A DNA stretch of 18,965 nucleotides from SOKG01 sp964502665 (lineage in GTDB: Bacteria > Chloroflexota > Dehalococcoidia > SZUA-161). The stretch covers positions 1-18,965 of the forward strand of contig CAZCXP010000034.1 in NCBI GenBank assembly GCA_964502665.1, in the 5' to 3' direction. The stretch's first letter is position 1. Each line of letters starts with the position of its first letter. Made by a program: the position numbers and the translations under genes. Shown in pieces: positions 1-7,779 of the stretch. The notes beneath the pieces are model-generated. The model ran no database searches, was not told the origin of the DNA, and saw only the letters and a list, made by a program, of their open reading frames with translations.

Positions 1-2210
1 TAATCTAAAACGATCCACAGGGGACACATCACCAGCGTAACTGTGGCTATAAGTTTAGCTACAATGTGCAGCGAGGGCCCCACGGTATCCTTAAGAGGGT
101 CACCGACGGTATCGCCGGCTACAGCGGCAGTATGCTCAGGCGAACCTTTGAGGATGACATTCCCAGCTTCGTCCTTGAGCTGTCCGTCCTCGATGTACTT
201 CTTAGCATTATCCCAGGCACCGCCAGCATTGTTCATAAAGGAAGCCACAAGAATAGCGGCAAAGGTTCCTACTATAAGAAAGGCACCTACCGCCATGGGA
301 GCATCATAGTCAGGTACGAATCTGAAAATAACCCCAATAGCTATAGGGAGAAGGATGGGAAGCAGTCCAGGGGCAATCATTCCCTTTAATGCTGCCCGGG
401 TGGTTATGTCAACTGCCCTACCATAGTCAGGCCTTGAAGTGCCCTCCATGATGCCGGGGTCGGCCTTGATTTGGCGGCGCACCTCCTCAATAATCCCGCT
501 TGCTGCTCCTCCCACCGACCTCAGCGCCCAGGAACTGAAAAGGAAGACCATGATGATGGCCAGAATGCCTCCAATGAGAACCTCGGGGCGCACAAGGTTT
601 ACAATGAACAGCTCCCCTTCCCTGCCCTGGAAGAGCAAGGCTCTGTCAAAATAGGCCTGGAAGAGGAGGAAGCCAGCCAGTCCTGCCGAGACCATGGCAT
701 ATCCCTTGGTTAGGGCCTTGGTGGTATTGCCAGTAGCATCAAGATGGTCGGTAACCCGCCTTATCTCAGCACCAGCACCGGTGAACTCATTGATTCCATT
801 GGCATTATCCGTTATGGGACCGAAAGTATCCTCGGCCAGAATGAAGGGACAGGTCATCAGCATGCCCATGGTGGCTATTGCAGTTCCATAGGCGCCACTC
901 ATCCACCAGCTAATCTCTAAACCAGCAAGTGTGCCCAGCCAGTAGGAGAGCCCCAGGGCAGCGCAGATGACGAGCCCCGTCGCCATGACTGTCTCAAAGC
1001 CCACCGACAGCCCGGTAACAAATGTGGTTGCTGGCCCTGTGCGACTGGATTCTGCGATTCCCCTTGTCGGTCTAAATCTGGCCTCAGTGTAATACTGAGT
1101 AATGTAGAGTATAAGTACGCTGGCTGCTATGCCAACAAAACCAGCCAACATGAGCCACTGCCATCCCGAGCACATATCGCTGAACATTATCCAACAGGTG
1201 AAGACCATCGCTGCAACACAGAGGACCAGGGCCACATAATAGCCTCGGTTGAGAGCAGTCATGGGGTCCTCTTCTTCACTTCGACTGTGTATCGCCAGTG
1301 TGCCGATCATGCTGGCGATAATGCCGAAGGCACGAATAATAAGTGGGAAGAGCACCCAGCCGACAGCGGTGATTTGATCAAACCCTGCTTCCAGTGAGAC
1401 GAGATACAGGGCCACACCTATTATCATGGCACCGATGTTCTCGGCTGCTGTAGATTCAAAGAGATCTGCACCACGGCCAGCACAGTCGCCAACATTATCG
1501 CCAACCTGGTCAGCGATTACTGCCGCATTGCGAGGGTCGTCCTCGGGAATCCCCGCCTCAACCTTACCGGCAAGGTCAGCCCCCATATCAGCAGCCTTGG
1601 TGAAGATGCCGCCGCCAAGCTGAGCGAAAAGGGCAACCATGCTAGCCCCAAAGCCAAAGCCGACGATAAGGTGAGGAGCGATGTCAGGATTGTTGGCTCC
1701 TCCAAAAGCAAAGAATATCGCTGTTACTCCCAGCAAGCTCAAGACAACAATGAGGAAACCGGAGACTGCTCCCCCGCGCAACGCTATCTTTATAGCTTCG
1801 CCTAACCCGCGGTGGGAAGCAGCGGCACAGCGAACATTCGATTTAACCGCAATCCACATGCCGACAACCCCGGAAATACAGGAACAAACAGCACCGGCAA
1901 GGAATGCTACCGTCGTCCTCCATCCCAAGCCGAAAGCTGATACCTCTAGCTTGTCTAGCTCCTCCTCGCTGCTTAGCAGGCCGAGTACAACGCCAATTAG
2001 CACTCCGACTACCACAGCAGTTATAGCGATAGTGGAATATTGGCGTCTGATGAAGGCCCAGGCACCCTCTGTGATGCTGGCATTGACATCCTGCATCGCC
2101 GCTGTTCCCTTATCACTGCGCAGGATGTATCTTATCAAGCCTAAGGCAAAAATAATGCCGATGCCACAACCTACGGCTACCACCCAGAAAATTCCCGGAA
2201 TCTGTGACAT
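1..2210 (-). CDS. hppA: Membrane-bound H+-translocating pyrophosphatase, K+-independent type (3' end cut by window edge)
   Basis: Integral membrane pump that couples hydrolysis of inorganic pyrophosphate to proton export. The minus-strand frame opens with ATG at 2210 behind AGGAGG (2216-2221, 5-nt gap) and runs open for 736 codons off the window edge, so the last residues are missing. It is strongly hydrophobic, as expected for a protein of about 16 membrane helices. Signature loops are intact: EAGIPEDDPRN with D224/D225, DNVGDCAGRGADLFES from D238, DTFGPITDNANGINEF, and GDTVGDPLKDTVGPS around 699-713. The ion-type motif reads GNTTKALTKGYA with Lys at 498 and Thr at 501. In this family Lys here replaces the K+ cofactor, and Ala marks the K+-dependent enzymes. 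H+ rather than Na+ as the pumped ion is inferred, because known Na+ pumps are K+-dependent. It has its own leader and a promoter candidate downstream of the P-type ATPase gene. Confidence 0.96.
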   Translation of the reverse strand, partial: MSQIPGIFWVVAVGCGIGIIFALGLIRYILRSDKGTAAMQDVNASITEGAWAFIRRQYSTIAITAVVVGVLIGVVLGLLSSEEELDKLEVSAFGLGWRTTVAFLAGAVCSCISGVVGMWIAVKSNVRCAAASHRGLGEAIKIALRGGAVSGFLIVVLSLLGVTAIFFAFGGANNPDIAPHLIVGFGFGASMVALFAQLGGGIFTKAADMGADLAGKVEAGIPEDDPRNAAVIADQVGDNVGDCAGRGADLFESTAAENIGAMIIGVALYLVSLEAGFDQITAVGWVLFPLIIRAFGIIASMIGTLAIHSRSEEEDPMTALNRGYYVALVLCVAAMVFTCWIMFSDMCSGWQWLMLAGFVGIAASVLILYITQYYTEARFRPTRGIAESSRTGPATTFVTGLSVGFETVMATGLVICAALGLSYWLGTLAGLEISWWMSGAYGTAIATMGMLMTCPFILAEDTFGPITDNANGINEFTGAGAEIRRVTDHLDATGNTTKALTKGYAMVSAGLAGFLLFQAYFDRALLFQGREGELFIVNLVRPEVLIGGILAIIMVFLFSSWALRSVGGAASGIIEEVRRQIKADPGIMEGTSRPDYGRAVDITTRAALKGMIAPGLLPILLPIAIGVIFRFVPDYDAPMAVGAFLIVGTFAAILVASFMNNAGGAWDNAKKYIEDGQLKDEAGNVILKGSPEHTAAVAGDTVGDPLKDTVGPSLHIVAKLIATVTLVMCPLWIVLD

Positions 2211-2367
2211 AGTAACCTCCTTTGGTTGTAATCTAGATTATCCCGAGGGTGGCATATTGACGCTGAGGAACGCCCGTGCTCCCTCAATAGGTCATATCCT
2301 TACCCCTCCTTTCTCAGGGCTGTTGCACTGCCCTAGATTATAGTGTGTTGCACAAATCTTCGCACAA
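2211..2367 (-). promoter_or_regulatory. Candidate hppA promoter and roughly 120-nt leader
   Basis: A perfect minus-strand TATAAT lies at 2337-2342. A weak -35 candidate TTGTGC lies at 2362-2367 with a long 19-nt spacer. Transcription would begin near 2330, leaving a leader of about 120 nt before the hppA ATG. A short hairpin with arms AGGGC and GCCCT (2316-2320 and 2330-2334) sits at the predicted start. The motif ATAATCTAG occurs twice in the leader region. I see no strong terminator between the P-type ATPase stop (2440) and this promoter, so read-through is possible. The -10 box is clear but the -35 is not. Confidence 0.4.
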
Positions 2368-2439
2368 GCCATCCATCAAAGCCCGGTATCTCCTTGAACT
2401 GGCTCCCGACTTCTCTGCAAACCGCGTAAGAACTATAGC

Positions 2440-5226
2440 TCATCGAGTCCCTTTTCCTAATCGCTTTCTCAAGAACTTCTCTAGCTCGACTGCAAGGAAT
2501 CCCGGAATTAAGGCAAGAATTATAAGCCCCCACCACTCCAGGGGAACGGCTGTCGTCCGGAACACAGCCTGGAGAGGAGGAAGATAGACAATCATGAGGT
2601 CTGTGATTATAGTTATCGCTATACCCCACAATATCCACCTGTTGGAGAAGGGACTGAAGGTAAAAGCGGAGTCAAATATTGACCTGGCGGTGACCACGAA
2701 GCCGACATGCACCATGACGACACTCAGGAACGCTGCTGATTGCGCGCGCTCTAATCGCAGGGGGTCTAGCACTTCCTCGCCGGAAACGGCTGATGCCCCA
2801 AAGTAGTAGTAGATGGCAAAAGCGGTGAGCGCCATCACCACTGACACCAAGCCAACCCTCTGGTAAAATAGACGATTGGCTATTTTCTCTTTAGGGTCGC
2901 GCGGAGGGCTTTCCAGCAACCCCTTTTCCTTGGGCTCCATCATGAGAGGCATGGTGAGGAATACGGAGTCGAATAGATTTACCCACAAGATTTGTACTGG
3001 CTCTAAAGGGAGCTGATCGTGGAAGAGGAATAAGAATGGAGCCACCAATATTGCCCCCATTACTAGCAGAGCTTGCCCCCCGTTGGTGGGGAGGGTATAC
3101 AGGATAGCCTTTTCCAGGTTCTTCCAGGCATGTCTGCCCTCTTCCACTGCTGCTACGATGGTGGCGAAGTTGTCATCAGCCAGGATCATATCGGAGGCTT
3201 CTTTGCTCACCTCAGTTCCCGTTATACCCATGGCTACCCCGATGTCGGCTGCCCTTAGTGCCGGGGCATCGTTTACCCCATCGCCGGTCATAGCCACAAC
3301 ATGCCCCTTCTTTTGCAACTGTCTGGCTATTCTGAGCTTGTGCTCAGGAGCGACCCTGGCATAAACTGAGACACTCTCCACAGCTTGGTATAGCTCGTCA
3401 TCGCTCATCCTCGATAGCTCTTCACCGGTTAAGGCTGTATCGTCCCCCTCGCCTATCCCTAGCTGCTTTGCGATCGCCTTTGCCGTCTGCGGATGGTCAC
3501 CGGTTATCATCACTGACCTTATTCCAGCTCTCTTGCATTTCTTGACTGCCTCAATTGCCTCTTCCCTGGGCGGGTCTATCATTCCCTGGATTCCGAGAAA
3601 GGTCAGCCCCTCCATATCCTCTGGCTCGAGGGACTCTTTGTCCCTGGGCACTGTCTTGTAAGCCATGCCGAGCAATCTCAAGGCTTCCCCTGCCATCTCA
3701 TGCGCTTCCCCCAGTATCCGTTCGCTACTTAGAGGCTCGACACTTCCATCGACCATCTGGCTTTGGCACATGCTTAGCACCCTCTCCGGCGAGCCTTTCA
3801 CGTAGATGATGTTCTCCGCTCCTCCCCGGTGCAGGGTAGCCATATACCGCTGCTCTGCCTCGAAAGGTATCGCATCCAACCTGGGGAGCTTCTCGCCAAT
3901 GCCGGCTTTGCTTGCCGAGACTACCAAAGCCCCTTCCGTCGGGTCTCCTATGATGTTATACCCATCTTCATCCTCCACCAGAGCGGCATCATTACACATG
4001 TAACCGGCTTTCAAGATTGCAACCAGCTCCACGTTCTGTTGCACCGGGTTAACAACTCTATCACCCAGAGTGAACTCCCCTCTGGGTTCATACCCCACCC
4101 CGCTCACTTTGTAGTCCTTTCCCCCGCAATAAACCCGCAGTACGGTCATCTGGTCTTTGGTGAGGGTGCCCGTCTTATCCGAGCATATGACTGTGGTGCA
4201 GCCCAGTGTCTCTGCCGCTGGCAATCTTCTTATGAGGGCATTTCTTTTAGCCATAGCAGTTGAAGCCAGGGCCAGAATCCCGGTTACTATCATGGGCAGC
4301 ATCTCAGGTATTGCGGCAACGATAAGGGCGACTGAGGCGAGGAAACTATATGAGAGTTGATATCCAAAGAAATATCCCAGGACGAAATTAGCGGCCCCCA
4401 TACCGAGGATGAGGATGATCAGGGTCCTGGTGAAGTCAGCTATTTTTTTCTGGAGCGGAGTAGCGACTGTCTTGGTCTCTCTGACAAGCTGGGCGATCTT
4501 TCCGAACTCTGTTTGCTCCCCGGTGCCTACCACAATCCCCTGTCCCGAGCCGCGGGTAATGAAGGTGCCGCCAAAGGCGATGCAGCGCTGGTCTCCTGGC
4601 GACAGGTCTGGTCTCGGGATGGGATCGATAATCTTCTTCACCGGCACCGACTCTCCGGTGAGCGCTGCTTCATCTGCGTGCACGTTTTTTGCATAGAACA
4701 AGCGCAGATCCGCCGGAACTCTGTCGCCACTCTCTAACAGAACCACGTCGCCGGGAACCAGTTCCCGCGCTGGAATGACCTTCGGCGCTCTATCTCTGAG
4801 CACTGTGCACTCCGGCACCATCATCTTCTTCAATGCTTCAATTGCAGCTTCGGCCTTTCCCTCCTGAAAGAAACCTATTATCACATTGAGAATGACTACC
4901 CCCAGGATTACTGCCATATCCATCCACATCTCTTCCCCACGCATGCTCAGAATGCCAGTAATCAAGGCAGCAACGAGCAGGATATAGACCAAGGGGCTTT
5001 GAAACTGGCGCAAGAAGCGCATGAGAACGCTTGGTTTCTTGTACTCCAACTCGTTATAGCCATACTTTTCGAGCCTTACTTTTGCCTCGCTGGACGTAAG
5101 GCCAATACCCCCTGCTTCCAAGGCTTCAAAAACTCGTTCTACTGATAGCTGATACCATTTGGTCCCGTTCAGCAACGTTGGTACCCCCGTCGTATCGTTC
5201 TCAGCGTTCCGCAGTCTCCGCACCAA
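2440..5226 (-). CDS. P-type cation-transporting ATPase (P2-like core with an MgtA-like TM4 motif)
   Basis: ATP-driven cation pump of 928 residues. Domains run in the usual order: N-terminal cation-ATPase segment (about 24-70), TM1-2, actuator domain with TGES at 190-193, TM3-4 with PEMLP at 307-311, phosphorylation site DKTGTLT (D350), nucleotide-binding domain with KGSPE (477-481), MITGDHPQTA, hinge GDGVNDAP (648-655), then TM5-10. The ion is uncertain. TM4 keeps the Glu of the SERCA PEGL motif (E308), but the wording PEMLPMIVT is that of MgtA-type Mg2+ pumps. TM5 has TNGGQ (Q718) where SERCA has NVGE, and TM6 has NLFDS (750-754) where SERCA has NLVTD. The start is unsure: TTG at 5226 is the longest option, GTG at 5223 and TTG at 5175 (preceded by a G-rich tract) are alternatives, and none has a classical ribosome-binding site. 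Confidence 0.93.
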   Translation of the reverse strand: MVRRLRNAENDTTGVPTLLNGTKWYQLSVERVFEALEAGGIGLTSSEAKVRLEKYGYNELEYKKPSVLMRFLRQFQSPLVYILLVAALITGILSMRGEEMWMDMAVILGVVILNVIIGFFQEGKAEAAIEALKKMMVPECTVLRDRAPKVIPARELVPGDVVLLESGDRVPADLRLFYAKNVHADEAALTGESVPVKKIIDPIPRPDLSPGDQRCIAFGGTFITRGSGQGIVVGTGEQTEFGKIAQLVRETKTVATPLQKKIADFTRTLIILILGMGAANFVLGYFFGYQLSYSFLASVALIVAAIPEMLPMIVTGILALASTAMAKRNALIRRLPAAETLGCTTVICSDKTGTLTKDQMTVLRVYCGGKDYKVSGVGYEPRGEFTLGDRVVNPVQQNVELVAILKAGYMCNDAALVEDEDGYNIIGDPTEGALVVSASKAGIGEKLPRLDAIPFEAEQRYMATLHRGGAENIIYVKGSPERVLSMCQSQMVDGSVEPLSSERILGEAHEMAGEALRLLGMAYKTVPRDKESLEPEDMEGLTFLGIQGMIDPPREEAIEAVKKCKRAGIRSVMITGDHPQTAKAIAKQLGIGEGDDTALTGEELSRMSDDELYQAVESVSVYARVAPEHKLRIARQLQKKGHVVAMTGDGVNDAPALRAADIGVAMGITGTEVSKEASDMILADDNFATIVAAVEEGRHAWKNLEKAILYTLPTNGGQALLVMGAILVAPFLFLFHDQLPLEPVQILWVNLFDSVFLTMPLMMEPKEKGLLESPPRDPKEKIANRLFYQRVGLVSVVMALTAFAIYYYFGASAVSGEEVLDPLRLERAQSAAFLSVVMVHVGFVVTARSIFDSAFTFSPFSNRWILWGIAITIITDLMIVYLPPLQAVFRTTAVPLEWWGLIILALIPGFLAVELEKFLRKRLGKGTR

Positions 5227-5290
5227 TACTGGCTGCTATTGAAATCGAGGCGAAGCTCAATAAGCTCAAATCCTCAAAAACATTGAGTGC

Positions 5291-5322
5291 AAAACAAAGG
5301 GACAGGTTCACAACCCATCCCT
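5291..5322 (-). terminator. Intrinsic terminator or attenuator upstream of the P-type ATPase
   Basis: On the minus strand, AGGGATGGGTT (5312-5322) pairs with AACCTGTCCCT (5298-5308) around a GTG loop. This gives an 11-bp stem with two adjacent G-U pairs, followed by TTTGTTTT (5290-5297 region). It lies 118 nt beyond the guaB3 stop and about 65 nt before the ATPase start. It could simply end guaB3 transcripts. Because a promoter candidate lies between guaB3 and this hairpin, it could instead act as a conditional terminator in the ATPase leader. Confidence 0.6.
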
Positions 5323-5330
5323 GTGAATGC

Positions 5331-5385
5331 TTGACATGGTCAAACACGCTCTTGATAGTCTATCAAGGCGCAGGCAGCAAGTCAA
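5331..5385 (-). promoter_or_regulatory. Candidate promoter with two operator-like palindromes
   Basis: Minus-strand TTGACT (5380-5385), a 17-nt spacer and TAGACT (5357-5362) preceded by TGA form a promoter candidate with an extended -10. The -10 lies inside a perfect palindrome, CTTGATAG-A-CTATCAAG (5351-5367). A second palindrome, TTGAC-CAT-GTCAA (5331-5343), lies just downstream over the expected transcription start. This layout fits a repressor site controlling the P-type ATPase, but no regulator gene is in the window. The palindromes could alternatively be transcript hairpins at the end of guaB3. Confidence 0.45.
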
Positions 5386-5439
5386 GCGGGAACTAGCAGT
5401 CCAAAGCATAGAAAAGGAGATGGTCAAAGGTCCATATGT

Positions 5440-6588
5440 CTATCTCGCCAGGCCCTGCATGATCTGGAAGAGTTTGCCCTCAGTCTTTATTGAGGGGGCG
5501 ATAACCACCTCGGTCTGGTGCATCTCTTTGATATTTCGCGCTCCGCAGACCCCCAAAGAGGTGCGCAATGCCCCCACCAGATTCTGAGTGCCATCGGTGA
5601 CCGATGTGGGGCCGAAGAGAGTCTGTTCCAGAGAGCCTTTGACTTCCGTCTTAATACGTGTTCCTCTCGGCAGCGCTTCGTGCGGGGTTGCCATGCCCCA
5701 GTGATTTCCCCGCCCTGGCGCCTCTTTGGTTTGAGCGAATATTGAGCCCAGCATCACGCCATCGGCACCGCAGGCAAATGCTTTGCACAGATCACCACCA
5801 TTGCGGAAGCCGCCATCGCTGATTATGGGAACATACCGTCCGCTGGCTCTGAAGTAATCATCGCGTGCCGCGGCACAATCCATAGTTGCCGTCGCTTGGG
5901 GTACACCTACACCTATTACCTCCCTAGTGGTGCAAGCCGCGCCTGGCCCTACGCCAACAAGCACACCATGTATGCCGGTTTCCATCAGCTTGCGGCAGGC
6001 GCTGTAGTTTACGCAGTTGCCCACTATAACGGGCACTGGTAGCTGCTTAACTATCTCAGAGAAGATAAGACCGCGGTAGCTCTTCGATATGTGGCGGGCG
6101 GTGGTGACAGTAGACTGCACAACCAGAATATCGATTCCGGCCTCGGCTGCAAGTGGAGACAACCTTTTGGTATTGGCTGGGGTCAGGGAGACAGCGCAGA
6201 CCACCCCCGCGTCTTTGACCGCCTTTATTCGATCGCCTATCAGTTTCTCCTTGATCGGCTCTGAATAGACCCTCTGCAGAAGCTGGGTGACACTTTCGGG
6301 TGGGGCATTGGCGATCTCGGCCAGAACCTCCTCTGGATCGGAGTAGCGTGTCTGCAAGCCTTCGAGATTGAGAACGGCGAGCCCCCCTAACTTGCCCATG
6401 GCGATGGCGAATCTCACGTCTACCACACCGTCCATAGCTGATGCCAGGATGGGGATGGAAAACTCAAGCCGGTCGATGACAAGGCTTATGTCTGTCTGAT
6501 CGGGGTTGATGGTTATATCACCAGGAACCAGGGCTATCTCTTCCAACCCGTATACAAACCTCATTTTCTTGTATTCAGGATATTTCAT
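5440..6588 (-). CDS. guaB3: GuaB3-family IMP dehydrogenase-related protein
   Basis: TIM-barrel enzyme of the IMP dehydrogenase/GMP reductase superfamily. It probably oxidises IMP to XMP in guanine nucleotide synthesis or does a closely related reaction. The active-site loop GPGAACTTR carries the catalytic Cys (C219 from this start). Other family blocks include LASAMDGVV, GKLGGLAVLNLEG, ISDGGFRNGGD and the C-terminal GRGNHWGMATPH. There are no CBS domains, so its 382 residues fit the short GuaB3 type rather than classical GuaB of about 490. The frame extends upstream to a GTG at 6657. I prefer ATG 6588 because its N-terminus aligns with the family start, and because a promoter-like pair (6618-6647) lies inside the extension. 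The ribosome-binding site is weak (GGGACGAG). A terminator hairpin lies downstream at 5291-5322. Confidence 0.92.
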   Translation of the reverse strand: MKYPEYKKMRFVYGLEEIALVPGDITINPDQTDISLVIDRLEFSIPILASAMDGVVDVRFAIAMGKLGGLAVLNLEGLQTRYSDPEEVLAEIANAPPESVTQLLQRVYSEPIKEKLIGDRIKAVKDAGVVCAVSLTPANTKRLSPLAAEAGIDILVVQSTVTTARHISKSYRGLIFSEIVKQLPVPVIVGNCVNYSACRKLMETGIHGVLVGVGPGAACTTREVIGVGVPQATATMDCAAARDDYFRASGRYVPIISDGGFRNGGDLCKAFACGADGVMLGSIFAQTKEAPGRGNHWGMATPHEALPRGTRIKTEVKGSLEQTLFGPTSVTDGTQNLVGALRTSLGVCGARNIKEMHQTEVVIAPSIKTEGKLFQIMQGLAR

Positions 6589-6617
6589 CGGCTCGTCCCG
6601 TGAATGATATTGGGCAA

Positions 6618-6647
6618 AGGATACAACAAAGGGGTGTATTAAGTCAA
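6618..6647 (-). promoter_or_regulatory. Candidate guaB3 promoter
   Basis: Minus-strand TTGACT (6642-6647), an 18-nt spacer and TATCCT (6618-6623) would start transcription near 6611, about 23 nt before the preferred guaB3 ATG at 6588. It lies immediately outside the left arm of the inverted-repeat element at 6661-6858. If it is active, the upstream GTG start at 6657 cannot be used on this transcript. Confidence 0.45.
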
Positions 6648-6660
6648 GGACAGGCACTCA

Positions 6661-6858
6661 CCCTTAATCCGTGGATTTTCTAGTTTATAGATTCTCCCAT
6701 AAAATACCTCTCCCTCGAAGGGAGAGGGTAGGTGAGGGTGACTTCCCCCTCCCCTTTGATCCCCTCCCTCCAGGGGAGGGGAACTGCAACAGATTCAGCG
6801 GCTAGCCAACAAGCTACCCGCCAGGTTTGCTTTTTGAATCTATACTCACGGATTAGGG
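6661..6858. repeat. Inverted-repeat-bounded element between divergent promoters (MITE-like)
   Basis: The region ends in imperfect inverted arms. TAATCCGTG (6665-6673) pairs with CACGGATTA (6847-6855), extended outward by CCC/GGG with one bulged base. TATAGATTC (6686-6694) pairs with GAATCTATA (6836-6844). The second pair lies 12 nt inside the left arm but only 2 nt inside the right, so one arm has gained or lost about 10 nt. Inside are two strong GC-rich hairpins: CCTCTCCCT/AGGGAGAGG with a 3-nt loop (6707-6727) and CCCCTCCC/GGGAGGGG (6761-6781). No open frame is convincing and I see no clear target-site duplication. It fills most of the guaB3-rsmI intergenic space. Confidence 0.55.
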
Positions 6859-6872
6859 TTAGGGCTCATGGA

Positions 6873-6901
6873 TGGACGGGTAATCGGCTATAGGCTATAA
6901 T
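6873..6901 (+). promoter_or_regulatory. rsmI promoter, predicted to give a leaderless or nearly leaderless mRNA
   Basis: TGGACG (6873-6878), a 17-nt spacer and a perfect TATAAT (6896-6901) lie directly before rsmI. Only nine bases separate the -10 box from the ATG at 6911, so transcription should begin about two or three bases before the start codon or at it. There is no Shine-Dalgarno sequence before the ATG, which agrees with a leaderless transcript. Confidence 0.6.
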
Positions 6902-6910
6902 CCTACTGCA

Positions 6911-7729
6911 ATGGCTACACTCTATCTAGTAGCTACACCTATCGGGAACCTGGAAGATATATCGCAGCGAGCGATCCGCATACTGGGCGAGGTAAGACTT
7001 ATCGCTGCGGAGGACACGCGCAGGACGCGACAGTTGCTCGCTGCCTACGGGATCAGGGCTTCGCTGACCAGCTACTACGAGCACAACAGGAAGTCAAAAC
7101 TCCCGTACCTCTTGGGACGCCTTGAGCAGGAAGACATCGCTTTGGTCTCGGATGCCGGTATGCCTGGCATCAGCGACCCTGGTTACGACCTGGTGCGGGC
7201 CGCGATCGAACGAGGGATCCCAGTCATCGCAATCCCTGGGCCCTCAGTTTTGCCCGCAGCCCTCGCTGTGTCCGGCTTGCCAGCAGGTCAGTTTGTCTAT
7301 CTCGGCTTTCTACCTCGGAAGAAGGGTGAGAGAAGACGCCTGCTTGGGTCGATTGATACCGAGCAGCGTACTATTGTTGCCTTGGAAGCACCGCATAGGT
7401 TGCTGGCCTCGTTGACGGATGTCGAGGAGATACTGGGAGATAGGGAGATCGCTGTCTGCCGGGAGTTGACCAAGCTCCATGAGGAGGTCTTCAGAGGTAC
7501 TGTCAGTCAGGCAATAGCCCATTTCTCTCAGCCGAGGGGGGAGTTTACCTTCGTCATAGCGGGGCATAGCGGGGAGGGACAGGGGGCAGGGGTGACCGAT
7601 TTCGTCAGGGAGGAACTTCTCCGGCTTCGCCGCGAGGGAGTTCCGGCCAAGGAAGCCGTAGCTCAACTGGGGAGCGTCACCAAATTGCCCAAGAATCTGC
7701 TCTATAAGGCCTGGCTGGAGCTACCCTAG
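6911..7729 (+). CDS. rsmI: 16S rRNA (cytidine1402-2'-O)-methyltransferase
   Basis: Ribosomal RNA methyltransferase that uses S-adenosylmethionine to add a 2'-O-methyl group to C1402 in the decoding centre of 16S rRNA. The 272-residue protein has the tetrapyrrole-methylase fold signatures of RsmI: LYLVATPIGNLEDIS at the N-terminus, AEDTRRTRQLL, the SDAGMPGISDPGYDLV loop, AIPGPSVLPAALAVSGLP, FLPRKKGERR and EAPHRLLASL. Length and motif order match the family, including the C-terminal region ending PKNLLYKAWLEL. The ATG sits only nine bases after a TATAAT box with no ribosome-binding site. It is the first gene of the plus-strand block, 50 nt before metG. The 5' arm is divergent from guaB3. Confidence 0.97.
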   Translation: MATLYLVATPIGNLEDISQRAIRILGEVRLIAAEDTRRTRQLLAAYGIRASLTSYYEHNRKSKLPYLLGRLEQEDIALVSDAGMPGISDPGYDLVRAAIERGIPVIAIPGPSVLPAALAVSGLPAGQFVYLGFLPRKKGERRRLLGSIDTEQRTIVALEAPHRLLASLTDVEEILGDREIAVCRELTKLHEEVFRGTVSQAIAHFSQPRGEFTFVIAGHSGEGQGAGVTDFVREELLRLRREGVPAKEAVAQLGSVTKLPKNLLYKAWLELP

Positions 7730-7752
7730 TTCTGTTTTCTTTTGCCTTGTTG

Positions 7753-7761
7753 TGTTAGAAT
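7753..7761 (+). promoter_or_regulatory. Possible extended -10 promoter for metG
   Basis: TGT followed by TAGAAT (7756-7761) lies 18 nt before the metG ATG in the 50-nt gap after rsmI. There is no recognisable -35 box, so an extended -10 promoter is the only form that fits. The ribosome-binding region before metG (GAAGAG) is weak. metG may instead depend on read-through from rsmI. Confidence 0.3.
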
Positions 7762-7779
7762 AACCAACCAGAAGAGCCA

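Noticed and set aside
1681..2343. 220-codon plus-strand open frame
   Set aside because: It lies opposite the hppA coding frame, whose motifs are unmistakable. The composition is Pro/Thr/Ala-rich with no family resemblance.
6589..6657. Upstream GTG start for guaB3
   Set aside because: The added 23 residues do not resemble the family N-terminus, have no ribosome-binding site, and contain a promoter-like -35/-10 pair.
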